The translations under genes were made by a program, and so were the position numbers. A model generated the notes under the pieces. The model was not told the origin of the DNA. It worked only from the letters and a program-made list of their open reading frames with translations, and did no database searches. Shown one piece after another: positions 1 through 6,572 of a DNA stretch of 6,572 nt. The stretch is from Gemmatimonadota bacterium (GTDB taxonomy: Bacteria > Gemmatimonadota > Gemmatimonadetes > Longimicrobiales > Gaopeijiaceae), in NCBI GenBank assembly GCA_015492755.1, contig WGEM01000472.1:1-6572 (forward strand), in the 5' to 3' direction. The first letter of the stretch is position 1. Each line of letters begins with the position of its first letter.

Positions 1-157
1 GCCCGCCAGCATCCTGGGCCTTCCCGCCCTCACCCTCCCCGTGGGGCGCGACGCGGCGGGGCTTCCGGTGGGTCTTCAGCTCGTGGCGCCCGGCGGCGCC
101 GACGAACGGCTCCTGGGCGCGGCGCTGGCGGTGGAGGCGGTGCTGGGCAGCCCCTGA
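1..157 (+). CDS. Amidase-signature family protein (GatA-like), C-terminal end only
   Basis: Only the last 51 codons are present, read from base 2 to the TGA at 155-157; the gene starts outside the window. The translation contains a [10 protein letters not shown] segment, then [11 protein letters not shown], then an [13 protein letters not shown] helix. This is the usual C-terminal layout of amidase-signature enzymes: a hydrophobic core strand ending in P-V-G, a G-L-P-V-G-L-Q strand, and a closing helix that begins D-E-x-x-L-L. Such enzymes hydrolyse or transfer amide groups with a Ser-cisSer-Lys triad, which would lie upstream and cannot be checked here. The fragment could belong to a GatA subunit of the Glu-tRNA(Gln) amidotransferase or to a stand-alone amidase; the C-terminus alone does not decide. 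It reads in the same direction as the next gene, with an 84-base spacer. Confidence 0.85.
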   Translation, partial: PASILGLPALTLPVGRDAAGLPVGLQLVAPGGADERLLGAALAVEAVLGSP

Positions 158-228
158 GCCGCCCCCCGCCCCCTCGCAGGCTGCGCCGGGCCGGGGTAGG
201 TTGGCGCACCATCGAGCATGTCTCTTCC

Positions 229-232
229 GGAG
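229..232 (+). promoter_or_regulatory. Shine-Dalgarno GGAG supporting the ATG at 242
   Basis: GGAG lies nine bases before the ATG at 242. The alternative in-frame ATG at 218 has only a GGGGTAGG stretch about 17 bases away, which is too distant. This favours 242 as the true start of the large secreted protein. The resulting N-terminus ([14 protein letters not shown]...) is also a more compact signal peptide. Confidence 0.5.
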
Positions 233-241
233 TTGTTCAGG

Positions 242-3200
242 ATGTCCGCACGCACCACCCGCACCCTGGTTTCCGCGCTCCTGGCCGCGCTGGCCCTCAC
301 CGTCCGTCCCGCGCCACCGCTGGCGGCGCAGGACGAGGCACCGCAGGTGGATCCCGCCACGTATCAGTCGATGCACTGGCGGCTCATCGGTCCCTTCCGG
401 GGTGGACGCGCGGTGGCGGTGGCAGGCGTGGTGCAGGATCCCATGACCTACTACATGGGCACCGTGGGGGGCGGCGTGTGGAAGACCACCGACGGCGGCA
501 CCACCTGGCGGAACGTGAGCGACGGCCAACTGGGCACCGCCTCGGTGGGAGCCATCGCCGTCTCGGAATCGGACCCCAACGTGGTCTATGTGGGCATGGG
601 CGAGCACGCCATCCGCGGAGTGATGACGTCGCACGGCGACGGCGTGTACCGCTCCACGGACGGCGGGCGCACCTGGACGCACGTGGGGCTGGAGGGCACC
701 CGGCACATCTCGCGGATCCGGGTGCACCCCGCCGACCCGGACATCGTGTACGTGGCGGCGCAGGGCGCCGCGTACGGCGCCAGTGAGGAGCGCGGCGTCT
801 ACCGCTCCACCGACGGCGGAACCACGTGGGAGAAGGTGCTCTACGTGGACGAGAACTCCGGCGCGTCGGACCTCTCCATGGACATGACCAATCCGCGGAT
901 CCTCTATGCCGCCTTCTGGGACCACCGGCGCTACCCCTGGCAGGTGCGGAGCGGCGGCCCCGGGAGCGGCCTCTGGAAGTCCACCGACGGCGGCGACACC
1001 TGGGAGCCCATCAACGAGGGGCTCCCGGAGCTCATGGGCAAGACGTCCGTGGACGTCTCCCGGGCCCGGCCCGACCGCGTGTACGCCATCATCGAAGCCG
1101 ATCCGGGGGGAGGCGTCTTCCGCTCCGACGACGGCGGGCGCACGTGGGAACGCACCAGCGACTACTGGTCGGCCCGCGCGCGGGCGTGGTACTACATCGA
1201 GATCTTCGCCGATCCCGTGGATCCCGAGACGGTGTACGTGCTCAATGCGCCGATGCTCCGCTCCATCGACGGGGGTCGCACCTTCACCAACGTGCGGGTG
1301 CGCCACGGCGACACGCACGATCTCTGGATCAACCCGCGCGACAACCAGGTGATGATCAACGCCAACGACGGCGGCGCGCACGTCTCCTTCAACGCCGGCG
1401 ACACCTGGTCGGAGCTGAACAACCAGCCCACCGCTCAGTTCTACCGCGTGGCGGTGGACAACCGCTTCCCGTACCACGTGTACGGCGGCCAGCAGGACAA
1501 CAGCACCGTGGCCATCGCCAGCAGGGGCTCGGGCGGCGGGATCACCTGGAAGGACTGGTACCCGGTGGGGGGATGCGAGAGCGCCTACACCGCGTTCGAC
1601 CCCGACAACCCTCGCTTCGTGTACGCCGGGTGCTACATGGGCATCATCAGCGAGTACGATCACCAGACACGGTCCTCCCGCGACGTGGCGGCCTACCCGG
1701 TGCTCCCCGCGGCGCTCCGCGGCCGGGAGATGAAGTACCGCTACAACTGGAACGCGCCCATCGTGGCCTCGCCGCACGACCCGACCACCATCTACCACGC
1801 CGCCAACGTGCTCCTGCGCACCCGCGACCGGGGAACGACGTGGGAGCAGATCAGCCCCGACCTCACCCGCAACGACACCACCAAGCAGGGCTACGGCGGC
1901 GGACCCATCACCAACGAGGGTGCCGGTGGTGAGATCTACGGGACCATCTCCTACGTGGTGGAATCCCCCCACGAGCCCGGCACCATCTGGACGGGCTCCG
2001 ACGACGGGCTCGTGCATCTCACCCGCGACGGCGGGCGGAGCTGGGCCAACGTCACCCCCGACGACCTCCCCGAGGGCCTCATCAACGCCATCGAGGTATC
2101 GCCGCACGATCCCGCCACCGCCTACGTCACCTTCACCCGCTACAAGTTCAACGACTTCACACCTCACGTGTTCGTCACCACCGACTACGGCGAGCACTGG
2201 GAGGAGCGTACCCGCGGGATCGCGCCGGACGCGTGGGCCCGCGTGGTGCGCGAAGACCCCGTACGGCCGGGCCTCCTCTACTTGGGGACCGAGCTGGGCG
2301 CCTACGTCTCGTGGGACCAGGGCCGCCACTGGCAGTCGCTGCAGCTCGATCTTCCCCTGACTCCGGTGAACGACCTGGTGGTACAGCGGCGCGAGAACGA
2401 CCTGGTGGCCGCCACCGGAGGCCGGAGCTTCTACATCCTGGACGACCTCACGCCGCTGCAGCGGGCGCCCGAAACCTCCGGGACGCAGGTGGACCTCCTG
2501 CCGCCACGGCACGCCTACCGCGTGGCCGGCGGAGGTGGCGGGTTCGGGCGACGCGGTGGTGACGCCGGCGAGAACCCGCCGGAGGGCGCGGTACTCCACG
2601 TGTGGCTCAAGGAGACACCCGCCGAGGACGACACGGTGCGCATCGATATCCTCACGGCGGACGGCGCGCGCGTGCGGACCTACTCGACGCACCCCGACCC
2701 GGAGGAGAGCCCCGAGGCGCAACCGCTGAAGCTGAAGGCGGGACACAACCGGGTGATCTGGGATCTGCGCCATGAGCGGATTCCCAACATCCCCGGCGCG
2801 TACGTCTTCGGCTCGCTGGCGGGCCGGCGCGTGGTGCCCGGCACGTACACCGTGCGCCTGAGCGCCGGAGACGCGGTGGTGGAGCGGCCTGTGGAGGTGC
2901 GCAAGGATCCGAGGGTGGAGACGACGCTGTCGGAGTACGAGGAACAGGACGCCTTCGCCGCCGAGATCGCCGCCGAACTCACCGAAATCCACCGGGCCGC
3001 CATGGACGTGAACGACGTGCGCGGCCAGGTGGAAGCACTGATGGAGCGTATCGACGGACGCGCCGGCGCCGACGAGGTGGAGCCGGCGGCGGACTCCCTG
3101 GTGGCGGAGCTGGCCACGGTGGCCGACTCGCTCTACCAGGCCCGCGTGGTGGACGGCCAGACGGTGATCAACTTCCCCTCCCGCCTGAAGTTCCAGTACG

Positions 3201-3415
3201 TGTGGCTCTACGGGAACGTGGAGGGCGCCGAGGGACGGGTCACCCGGGGCGCGCGGGACGTGCTCCGCGACCTCCGTGTCCGGTGGACCCAGCACCGCGC
3301 CACGGTGGAGGAGCTCCTGGGTCCGAGGCTGGACGCCTTCAACGCGCTCCTGCAACGTCACGGCTTCGGGGGGATCCTCCGGCCCGAGCGGCGCCGGACC
3401 CCACCGGTGAGCTGA
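242..3415 (+). CDS. Secreted Asp-box (BNR / VPS10-sortilin-like) beta-propeller protein
   Basis: A 1,057-residue exported protein when started at ATG 242; starting at ATG 218 adds eight residues. The N-terminus is a Sec-type signal peptide (Arg at 4 and 7, hydrophobic core about 8-21, probable cleavage near LAA 27-29). Eleven Asp-box-like motifs of the S/T-x-D-G-G-x-T-W type start near residues 83, 139, 190, 248, 296, 342, 383, 528, 595, 647 and 691; the first six are close to consensus and the later ones degenerate. Each Asp-box marks a blade hairpin, so residues about 40-740 are probably one or two propellers as in VPS10/sortilin-like proteins. A Gly-rich linker (about 763-772) leads to a beta-sandwich-like segment (about 785-885, including GTYTVRL) and a charged helical tail. 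Two cysteines (445 and 464) could form a disulfide. Asp-boxes are structural, so no enzyme activity follows; names such as 'glycosyl hydrolase' for this family are not supported by visible catalytic residues. The stop overlaps the ribosome binding site of the next gene. Confidence 0.93.
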   Translation: MSARTTRTLVSALLAALALTVRPAPPLAAQDEAPQVDPATYQSMHWRLIGPFRGGRAVAVAGVVQDPMTYYMGTVGGGVWKTTDGGTTWRNVSDGQLGTASVGAIAVSESDPNVVYVGMGEHAIRGVMTSHGDGVYRSTDGGRTWTHVGLEGTRHISRIRVHPADPDIVYVAAQGAAYGASEERGVYRSTDGGTTWEKVLYVDENSGASDLSMDMTNPRILYAAFWDHRRYPWQVRSGGPGSGLWKSTDGGDTWEPINEGLPELMGKTSVDVSRARPDRVYAIIEADPGGGVFRSDDGGRTWERTSDYWSARARAWYYIEIFADPVDPETVYVLNAPMLRSIDGGRTFTNVRVRHGDTHDLWINPRDNQVMINANDGGAHVSFNAGDTWSELNNQPTAQFYRVAVDNRFPYHVYGGQQDNSTVAIASRGSGGGITWKDWYPVGGCESAYTAFDPDNPRFVYAGCYMGIISEYDHQTRSSRDVAAYPVLPAALRGREMKYRYNWNAPIVASPHDPTTIYHAANVLLRTRDRGTTWEQISPDLTRNDTTKQGYGGGPITNEGAGGEIYGTISYVVESPHEPGTIWTGSDDGLVHLTRDGGRSWANVTPDDLPEGLINAIEVSPHDPATAYVTFTRYKFNDFTPHVFVTTDYGEHWEERTRGIAPDAWARVVREDPVRPGLLYLGTELGAYVSWDQGRHWQSLQLDLPLTPVNDLVVQRRENDLVAATGGRSFYILDDLTPLQRAPETSGTQVDLLPPRHAYRVAGGGGGFGRRGGDAGENPPEGAVLHVWLKETPAEDDTVRIDILTADGARVRTYSTHPDPEESPEAQPLKLKAGHNRVIWDLRHERIPNIPGAYVFGSLAGRRVVPGTYTVRLSAGDAVVERPVEVRKDPRVETTLSEYEEQDAFAAEIAAELTEIHRAAMDVNDVRGQVEALMERIDGRAGADEVEPAADSLVAELATVADSLYQARVVDGQTVINFPSRLKFQYVWLYGNVEGAEGRVTRGARDVLRDLRVRWTQHRATVEELLGPRLDAFNALLQRHGFGGILRPERRRTPPVS

Positions 3416-3420
3416 GGAGG
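3415..3420 (+). promoter_or_regulatory. Strong Shine-Dalgarno AGGAGG overlapping the upstream stop codon
   Basis: A perfect AGGAGG begins on the last base of the TGA (3413-3415) of the propeller gene and sits four bases before the GTG at 3425. Ribosomes finishing the upstream gene are therefore placed on the start of the sugar transferase gene, which suggests translational coupling. It also fixes GTG 3425 as the start although no ATG is present there. Confidence 0.8.
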
Positions 3421-3424
3421 AAGG

Positions 3425-4138
3425 GTGCCCGAGACCGCGGTGGTGGCGGGCCTCACGCCGGAGGAGCTCAAGCGCTACGCCGAGGCGGGCCGGGCCGTCA
3501 CCGAAACGGTGCCGATCCCCTGGCAGAAGCGCGCCTTCGACGTGCTCCTGTCCGCGGGCCTCATCCTCCTCCTCTCGCCGGTCTTCCTGGCGATCCTCGC
3601 CGCCATGCTCATGGAGGGGCTGCTGATCCCGGAGCACCGGGGACCGTTCTTCCTCCCGGAGGAGCGCGGCTCGGAGGGGCGCATCTTCCACCTCCCCAAG
3701 TTCCGCACCATCCGCATGGACGCCTTCCGGCGCATCCGTGCCACGCAGAAGTACCAGCACATCAAGCCCATGGAGTCCGACCCCGCCAACCTCACCCGGG
3801 TGGGCGCCGTGCTGAAGAAGTTTTACCTGGACGAGCTCCCGCAGCTCTTCTCCATCTTCCGCGGCAACATGAGCTTCGTGGGCCCCCGTCCGTGGCCGCT
3901 GGAGCCGTACTACGAGGAGCTGGAGGAGGGGATCCTCCGCAAGAAGCTCATCCGCCCGGGGCTCACCGGTCTGGTGCAGGCCCACAAGGGAGTGGAGGAC
4001 GGGCCGGACGAGTGGACGCTGGACTACGCCTACATCGGCTTCATGGCGTCGGACGCCGGAGGCTGGAGGAAGCTGGCCTTCGACCTGAGGATTCTCGCGC
4101 GCTCCATCCGCACGGTGCTGGAGGCGAAGGGGCTCTGA
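3425..4138 (+). CDS. Bacterial sugar transferase (monotopic phosphoglycosyl transferase)
   Basis: A 237-residue protein started by GTG. Enzymes of this family move a sugar phosphate from a nucleotide sugar to a polyprenyl phosphate on the inner membrane, the first step in building lipid-linked glycans such as exopolysaccharide or O-antigen. Visible family marks, in order: a basic/aromatic entry (WQKRAFD, 33-39); a hydrophobic reentrant segment (about 38-63) with the Ser-Pro break at 51-52; KFRTIRMD (92-99); TRVGAVLKKFYLDELPQL (124-141) with the catalytic Asp-Glu pair at 136-137; MSFVGPRP (149-156); and RPGLTGL (177-183). The usual 'GLWQV' is GLVQAHKG here, so the acceptor or donor side may differ. 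It is the short, single-domain form, without the N-terminal CoA-binding-like and extra membrane region of WbaP-type enzymes. The substrate sugar cannot be read from sequence. No other glycan gene is in view, and the only same-strand partner is the secreted propeller protein nine bases upstream. Confidence 0.92.
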   Translation: MPETAVVAGLTPEELKRYAEAGRAVTETVPIPWQKRAFDVLLSAGLILLLSPVFLAILAAMLMEGLLIPEHRGPFFLPEERGSEGRIFHLPKFRTIRMDAFRRIRATQKYQHIKPMESDPANLTRVGAVLKKFYLDELPQLFSIFRGNMSFVGPRPWPLEPYYEELEEGILRKKLIRPGLTGLVQAHKGVEDGPDEWTLDYAYIGFMASDAGGWRKLAFDLRILARSIRTVLEAKGL

Positions 4139-4153
4139 GAGGCCGCGGCGGGC

Positions 4154-4912
4154 TTACTTCACCCACACCACCTCGAAGCTCGCCGCCAGGCCGCGTGCCT
4201 CCAGCTCGGCCTCCCGCCAGATCCCCACGTTGCCCACGCCGTCCTCCGCCCGGATCACGCTGAGCCGCCACGTCCCGATCCCGGTGTTGGCGGGGATGAC
4301 GAGGATCCCCTCCCAGAGGCCCGCATGCGCGTCTCCACCGGTGAGTTCCAGCGTCACCACCCCGGTGATGGACGCCTCGCCCGGTCCCGAGAACTGCGCG
4401 ATAGCGCTCCGCACGCCGGCGTCCGCGTCGCGGAAGCGCACGCCCACCGTGAGTTCGCCCGCCTGATTCTGCACCGCCACCCGGTTGGTGCTGAGCACCA
4501 CCGTCTCCAGTTCCGGCGGCAGGGTGTCGGGGGCCACCGCCAGCGTGGCGCCGCCCAGGAGCCCGGCGGCCTCCGCGAAGATCACGGCGATGCCCTGCCC
4601 CAGCGCCGTCGCCCTCCCCGTGGCGTCCACCACCGCCACCGACTCATCCGACGACCGCCAGCTCACAGGGACGCCCTCCACCACCCGTCCGGCTCCGTCC
4701 ACCACCTCGGCCTGAAAGGTCACGGTCCCCCCGGGAGCCCGCAGGATCACCGAGGCAGGCTCCACCGACACCCTCGCCACGCGGTCGGTGAGGAGACCGT
4801 CGTCGCCGCACGCCGCCAGGACCGCCCCCGCCAGTACGGCGGCGACCCCGGATGGCACGGCCCGACTCCGCCGCCGCCGGATGCGCGGCGTCCCGTGGTG
4901 ATGGAGCTCCAT
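4154..4912 (-). CDS. Lipoprotein with a bacterial Ig-like (Big2-type) domain
   Basis: A 252-residue surface lipoprotein. The N-terminus has an Arg-rich stretch (11-17), a short hydrophobic core and a lipobox LAAC with the lipidated Cys at 35, followed by G-D-D. Residues about 45-127 match the Big2-type Ig fold pattern: V-x-V-x-P at the first strand, 'G-x-T-V-T-F-x-A', 'V-S-W-R-S-S-D-E-S-V-A-V-V-D', then 'G-R-A-T-A-L-G-Q-G'. Residues about 136-252 look like a second beta-sandwich, with 'G-L-W-E-G' followed by 'G-T-W-R-L' and 'D-G-V-G-N', an arrangement common in exported bacterial proteins; no specific function follows. The ATG at 4912 has no good ribosome binding site. A GTG at 4858 is preceded by GGAG seven bases away but would lose the Arg-rich region, so 4912 is kept with some doubt. 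It lies 39 bases downstream of the creatininase-like gene and may be co-transcribed with it. Confidence 0.85.
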   Translation of the reverse strand: MELHHHGTPRIRRRRSRAVPSGVAAVLAGAVLAACGDDGLLTDRVARVSVEPASVILRAPGGTVTFQAEVVDGAGRVVEGVPVSWRSSDESVAVVDATGRATALGQGIAVIFAEAAGLLGGATLAVAPDTLPPELETVVLSTNRVAVQNQAGELTVGVRFRDADAGVRSAIAQFSGPGEASITGVVTLELTGGDAHAGLWEGILVIPANTGIGTWRLSVIRAEDGVGNVGIWREAELEARGLAASFEVVWVK

Positions 4913-4922
4913 GCCCGCAGAA

Positions 4923-4943
4923 CGCGGGGGAGCACCGCGGGGG
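4923..4943. repeat. Short direct repeat CGCGGGGG in the spacer between the two minus-strand genes
   Basis: CGCGGGGG occurs at 4923-4930 and 4936-4943 with five bases between. It sits in the 39-base gap upstream of the lipoprotein start. A weak five-base-pair hairpin (4914-4918 with 4924-4928) overlaps it. In such GC-rich DNA this may be chance; no promoter or operator is claimed. Confidence 0.3.
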
Positions 4944-4951
4944 TTTCCGGA

Positions 4952-6572
4952 CTACCCGCCCAGGCGTGCGCGGATGGCGCGCGCGGTGCGCTCGGCGCGG
5001 GCCTCGGCGATGGCACGACCCAGCCGGAGCGCCCGCTCCAGGTCGGCGATGGAGAACCCGTCGATGGTGGCCTGCCGGGTCCGCACCCGCTGGTGCCACC
5101 GCACCGCGTCGTGATCCGCCACCATCATGTTGAGGGTGATGGTGGGGTCGTCGTGGAGTCCGTCCCGGCCCGCCTGCCCGGGCTCCAGCAGCCCCCGCTC
5201 CACCAGGACGTCCCGGGCGTCGGGGTCCCGGTAGTACTCGGCGATGTGGTGAGCGCGGGCCTCCCCGGCCCACGCCTCGGTGAGGCGCGCCGCCACCGCC
5301 TCCTGTCCTCGCTGGTTCCCGCCGGAGTCGCCGATGAACACGATGTCGGTGAAGCCGTGGGCCTTCAGCGAGCGGGCGATGTCGGTGAGGAGCGCCTCGA
5401 AGGTCTCGGGCCGGAGGCTGATGGTGCCGGGGCTCCGCATGTGTCCCGACCGCGGATCGATGGAGCCTTCGGGCACCCACTTCACCACCGGTGCGCAGAG
5501 GGCGTCGCCCAGCGCCCGCGCCACCAGGGCGCAGTTGGTGCGGAGCACCACGTTGTGCTTGCCCGTCACCAGCCACGGCCCGTTGGGCTCCACGCCGCCG
5601 GTGGGGACGATGGCGACGCGCGTGCCCGCCGCCAGCGCGTCGCGCACGTCCATCCACGTCATCTCTTCGATCCAGACGGTGTTCGCCGGCGGAAGTGGGT
5701 TCGGGGTGTCGGCGCAGTTGTAGCGGTTGGCGGCGCAGCGCCCGCCCCCCATGTCGCGGGGATCCGGCTCAGGTGGCCGGACGCGCGCCGCGTCCAGCGG
5801 TCGCCGGGGGCCCGTGCGCTCCGGCGCCGGCAACGTGGCACCGTGCGCGATGGTGCGGCGGATGGCCTCGGCGGTGGTGTCGCCCCGGTACGCCACGATG
5901 GCCCGGGCCCACTCCAGCGCCTGTACCCGATCCGCCAGCGAGACGCCATTGATGGTGGCGAGCCCCCGCGCGACGCGCTCCTCCCAGCGGATGGACCACG
6001 GGTCGGCGATGAACATGTTCAGCGCGATGACGGGATCGTCGTGGAGCCCGTCGTTCGCCGTCTGCACCAGCCCGTGCTCCCGGGCCATGTACGCCTGCAC
6101 GCCGGCGTAGTCATAGTACTCCTGGATGTGGGCCACCACGGGCGAGCCGCCCCACTCGGCGGTGAGCCGTTCCGCCACCGCGCGCTGTCCCGCCTGGTTC
6201 CCCCCGGAGTCCCCGATGAAGAGGATCTGGCGGAATCCGTGCTGCGCCAGCGACCGCGCCACGTCGGTGAGCACCGCCTCGAAGGTCTCGCGCTCCACGC
6301 TGATGGTCCCGGGACTCCGCATATGGCCGGTGGGCGGGTCGATGCGTCCCTCCGGCACGTACGGGATCACCGGCGCGCACAGCGCGTCACCCAGCTCCCG
6401 GGCGATGGCTTCGCAGTTGGCGCGCAGCACGTAGTTGTGCTTGCCGGTGGCCAGCCACGGACCGTTGGGCTCCACGCCGCCGGTGGGGACGATGGCGACG
6501 CGCGTGCCCGCCGCCAGCGCGTCGCGCACGTCCATCCACGTCATCTCTTCGATCCAGACGGTGTTCGCCGGC
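4952..6572 (-). CDS. Tandem-fused double creatininase-family protein (5' end outside window)
   Basis: The reading frame is open to the right edge. Residue numbers here count from the Met at 6542-6544, which is probably not the start, because the second domain carries the conserved lead-in ANTVWIEE before the same Met and this lead-in is also encoded at the edge. Domain 1 covers residues 1 to about 236 and domain 2 about 287-530; equivalent Met residues are 1 and 295. Both have PTGGVEPNGPW (20-30 / 314-324), GKHN (34-37 / 328-331), GHMRSPGTIS (73-82 / 367-376), FIGDSGGNQ (109-117 / 403-411) and DGLHDDP (165-171 / 461-467). This is the creatininase family (amidohydrolases that include creatininase and MftE). 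Classical creatininase binds metal through E-x-H, Asp, and His/Glu of an NGH motif; here these positions are N27, H36 and GDSGGN in both domains, so the substrate and even catalysis are uncertain. A roughly 45-residue linker contains C270 and C277. Copies are by eye about 75% identical over the first 144 residues and about half after. Confidence 0.9.
   Translation of the reverse strand, partial: PANTVWIEEMTWMDVRDALAAGTRVAIVPTGGVEPNGPWLATGKHNYVLRANCEAIARELGDALCAPVIPYVPEGRIDPPTGHMRSPGTISVERETFEAVLTDVARSLAQHGFRQILFIGDSGGNQAGQRAVAERLTAEWGGSPVVAHIQEYYDYAGVQAYMAREHGLVQTANDGLHDDPVIALNMFIADPWSIRWEERVARGLATINGVSLADRVQALEWARAIVAYRGDTTAEAIRRTIAHGATLPAPERTGPRRPLDAARVRPPEPDPRDMGGGRCAANRYNCADTPNPLPPANTVWIEEMTWMDVRDALAAGTRVAIVPTGGVEPNGPWLVTGKHNVVLRTNCALVARALGDALCAPVVKWVPEGSIDPRSGHMRSPGTISLRPETFEALLTDIARSLKAHGFTDIVFIGDSGGNQRGQEAVAARLTEAWAGEARAHHIAEYYRDPDARDVLVERGLLEPGQAGRDGLHDDPTITLNMMVADHDAVRWHQRVRTRQATIDGFSIADLERALRLGRAIAEARAERTARAIRARLGG
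5580..5690 (-). repeat. Perfect 111-base direct repeat, copy in second creatininase domain
   Basis: Every base matches 6462-6572 at an offset of exactly 882 bases; the first mismatch on the left is C at 5579 versus A at 6461. The repeat encodes the lead-in (ANTVWIEE) and the first 28 residues after the equivalent Met, through PTGGVEPNG. Identity holds at all synonymous positions, unlike the flanking sequence of the two domains. Confidence 0.97.
6462..6572 (-). repeat. Perfect 111-base direct repeat, copy in first creatininase domain, cut by window edge
   Basis: Partner of the copy at 5580-5690. It reaches the last base of the window without a mismatch, so 111 bases is a minimum length. The upstream part of the first domain, including its real start codon and any signal peptide, lies beyond the edge. 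Confidence 0.97.

Noticed and set aside
158..241. Promoter or terminator in the spacer after the amidase gene
   Set aside because: The spacer is C/G-rich with only short chance inverted repeats; no convincing -35/-10 pair or hairpin plus T-run can be pointed out.
458..1290. Recurring DNA blocks such as CCACCGACGGCGG that look like a repeat array
   Set aside because: They are in-frame codons for the Asp-box motif at irregular spacing inside a gene, not a CRISPR or other DNA repeat array.
826..1932. Long open frame in another + frame within the propeller gene
   Set aside because: Its translation is Arg/Pro/His-rich low-complexity sequence typical of a shifted frame in GC-rich coding DNA; the real frame has Asp-box motifs throughout.
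2680..3117. Open frame on the - strand opposite the propeller gene
   Set aside because: Ser/Ala/Arg-rich composition with no recognisable motif, fully antisense to a well-supported gene.
4139..4153. Terminator between the convergent genes
   Set aside because: The 15-base gap holds only a loopless palindrome (GCCGCGGC at 4142-4149) and no T-run; not a credible intrinsic terminator.
3202..4263. Long + strand frame spanning the end of the propeller gene, the sugar transferase and part of the lipoprotein gene
   Set aside because: It crosses three supported genes out of frame and encodes Pro/Gly/Arg-rich sequence; a GC-rich shadow.
5280..5723. Open + strand frame opposite the creatininase-like gene, with a similar one at 6126-6434
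   Set aside because: The two resemble each other only because the underlying gene is duplicated; they are antisense to conserved motifs and have no ribosome binding site that stands out.
5750..5752. Possible internal start (Met 265) that would split the double creatininase into two genes
   Set aside because: No Shine-Dalgarno precedes it and there is no stop codon between the domains; the frame is continuous.

Overview
The window is uniformly GC-rich, with coding regions strongly biased to G/C in third codon positions. It encodes a secreted Asp-box (BNR/VPS10-like) propeller protein, a lipoprotein with a bacterial Ig-like domain, and creatininase-family proteins of the 'TGGVE.NGP...GKHN' type. 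This mix fits a Gram-negative soil or sediment bacterium of the Gemmatimonadota kind. That placement is inferred from gene content, because there is no rRNA or other marker here.

Layout. Bases 1-157 are the last 51 codons of an amidase-signature (GatA-like) gene on the + strand. An 84-base spacer follows. Next is a large + strand gene (242-3415, or 218-3415 with the upstream ATG) for an exported protein of about 1,057 residues with eleven Asp-box-like motifs. Its stop codon overlaps the Shine-Dalgarno of the next gene (3425-4138), a monotopic phosphoglycosyl transferase (bacterial sugar transferase family), so the two probably form a coupled pair. The rest is on the - strand, convergent with that pair: a 252-residue Ig-like lipoprotein (4154-4912) and, 39 bases upstream of it in its reading direction, a creatininase-family gene (4952 to beyond 6572) that runs off the right edge. 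Only 15 bases separate the convergent stop codons, and I see no classical terminator there.

The most interesting object is the right-hand gene. It encodes two complete creatininase-like domains fused in frame with a period of exactly 294 codons (882 bases) between equivalent methionines. The two copies have clearly diverged over most of their length, yet they share a perfect direct repeat of at least 111 bases (5580-5690 and 6462-6572), which continues to the window edge and may be longer. This points to recent gene conversion or recombination between copies of an older duplication, or to an assembly problem. Both domains carry the same departures from the classical creatininase metal-ligand pattern.

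The genes do not form an obvious pathway. The left part is export and cell-surface related (secreted propeller plus lipid-linked sugar transfer), and the right part pairs a putative hydrolase with a surface lipoprotein. I see no RNA gene, CRISPR array, insertion sequence or phage gene.
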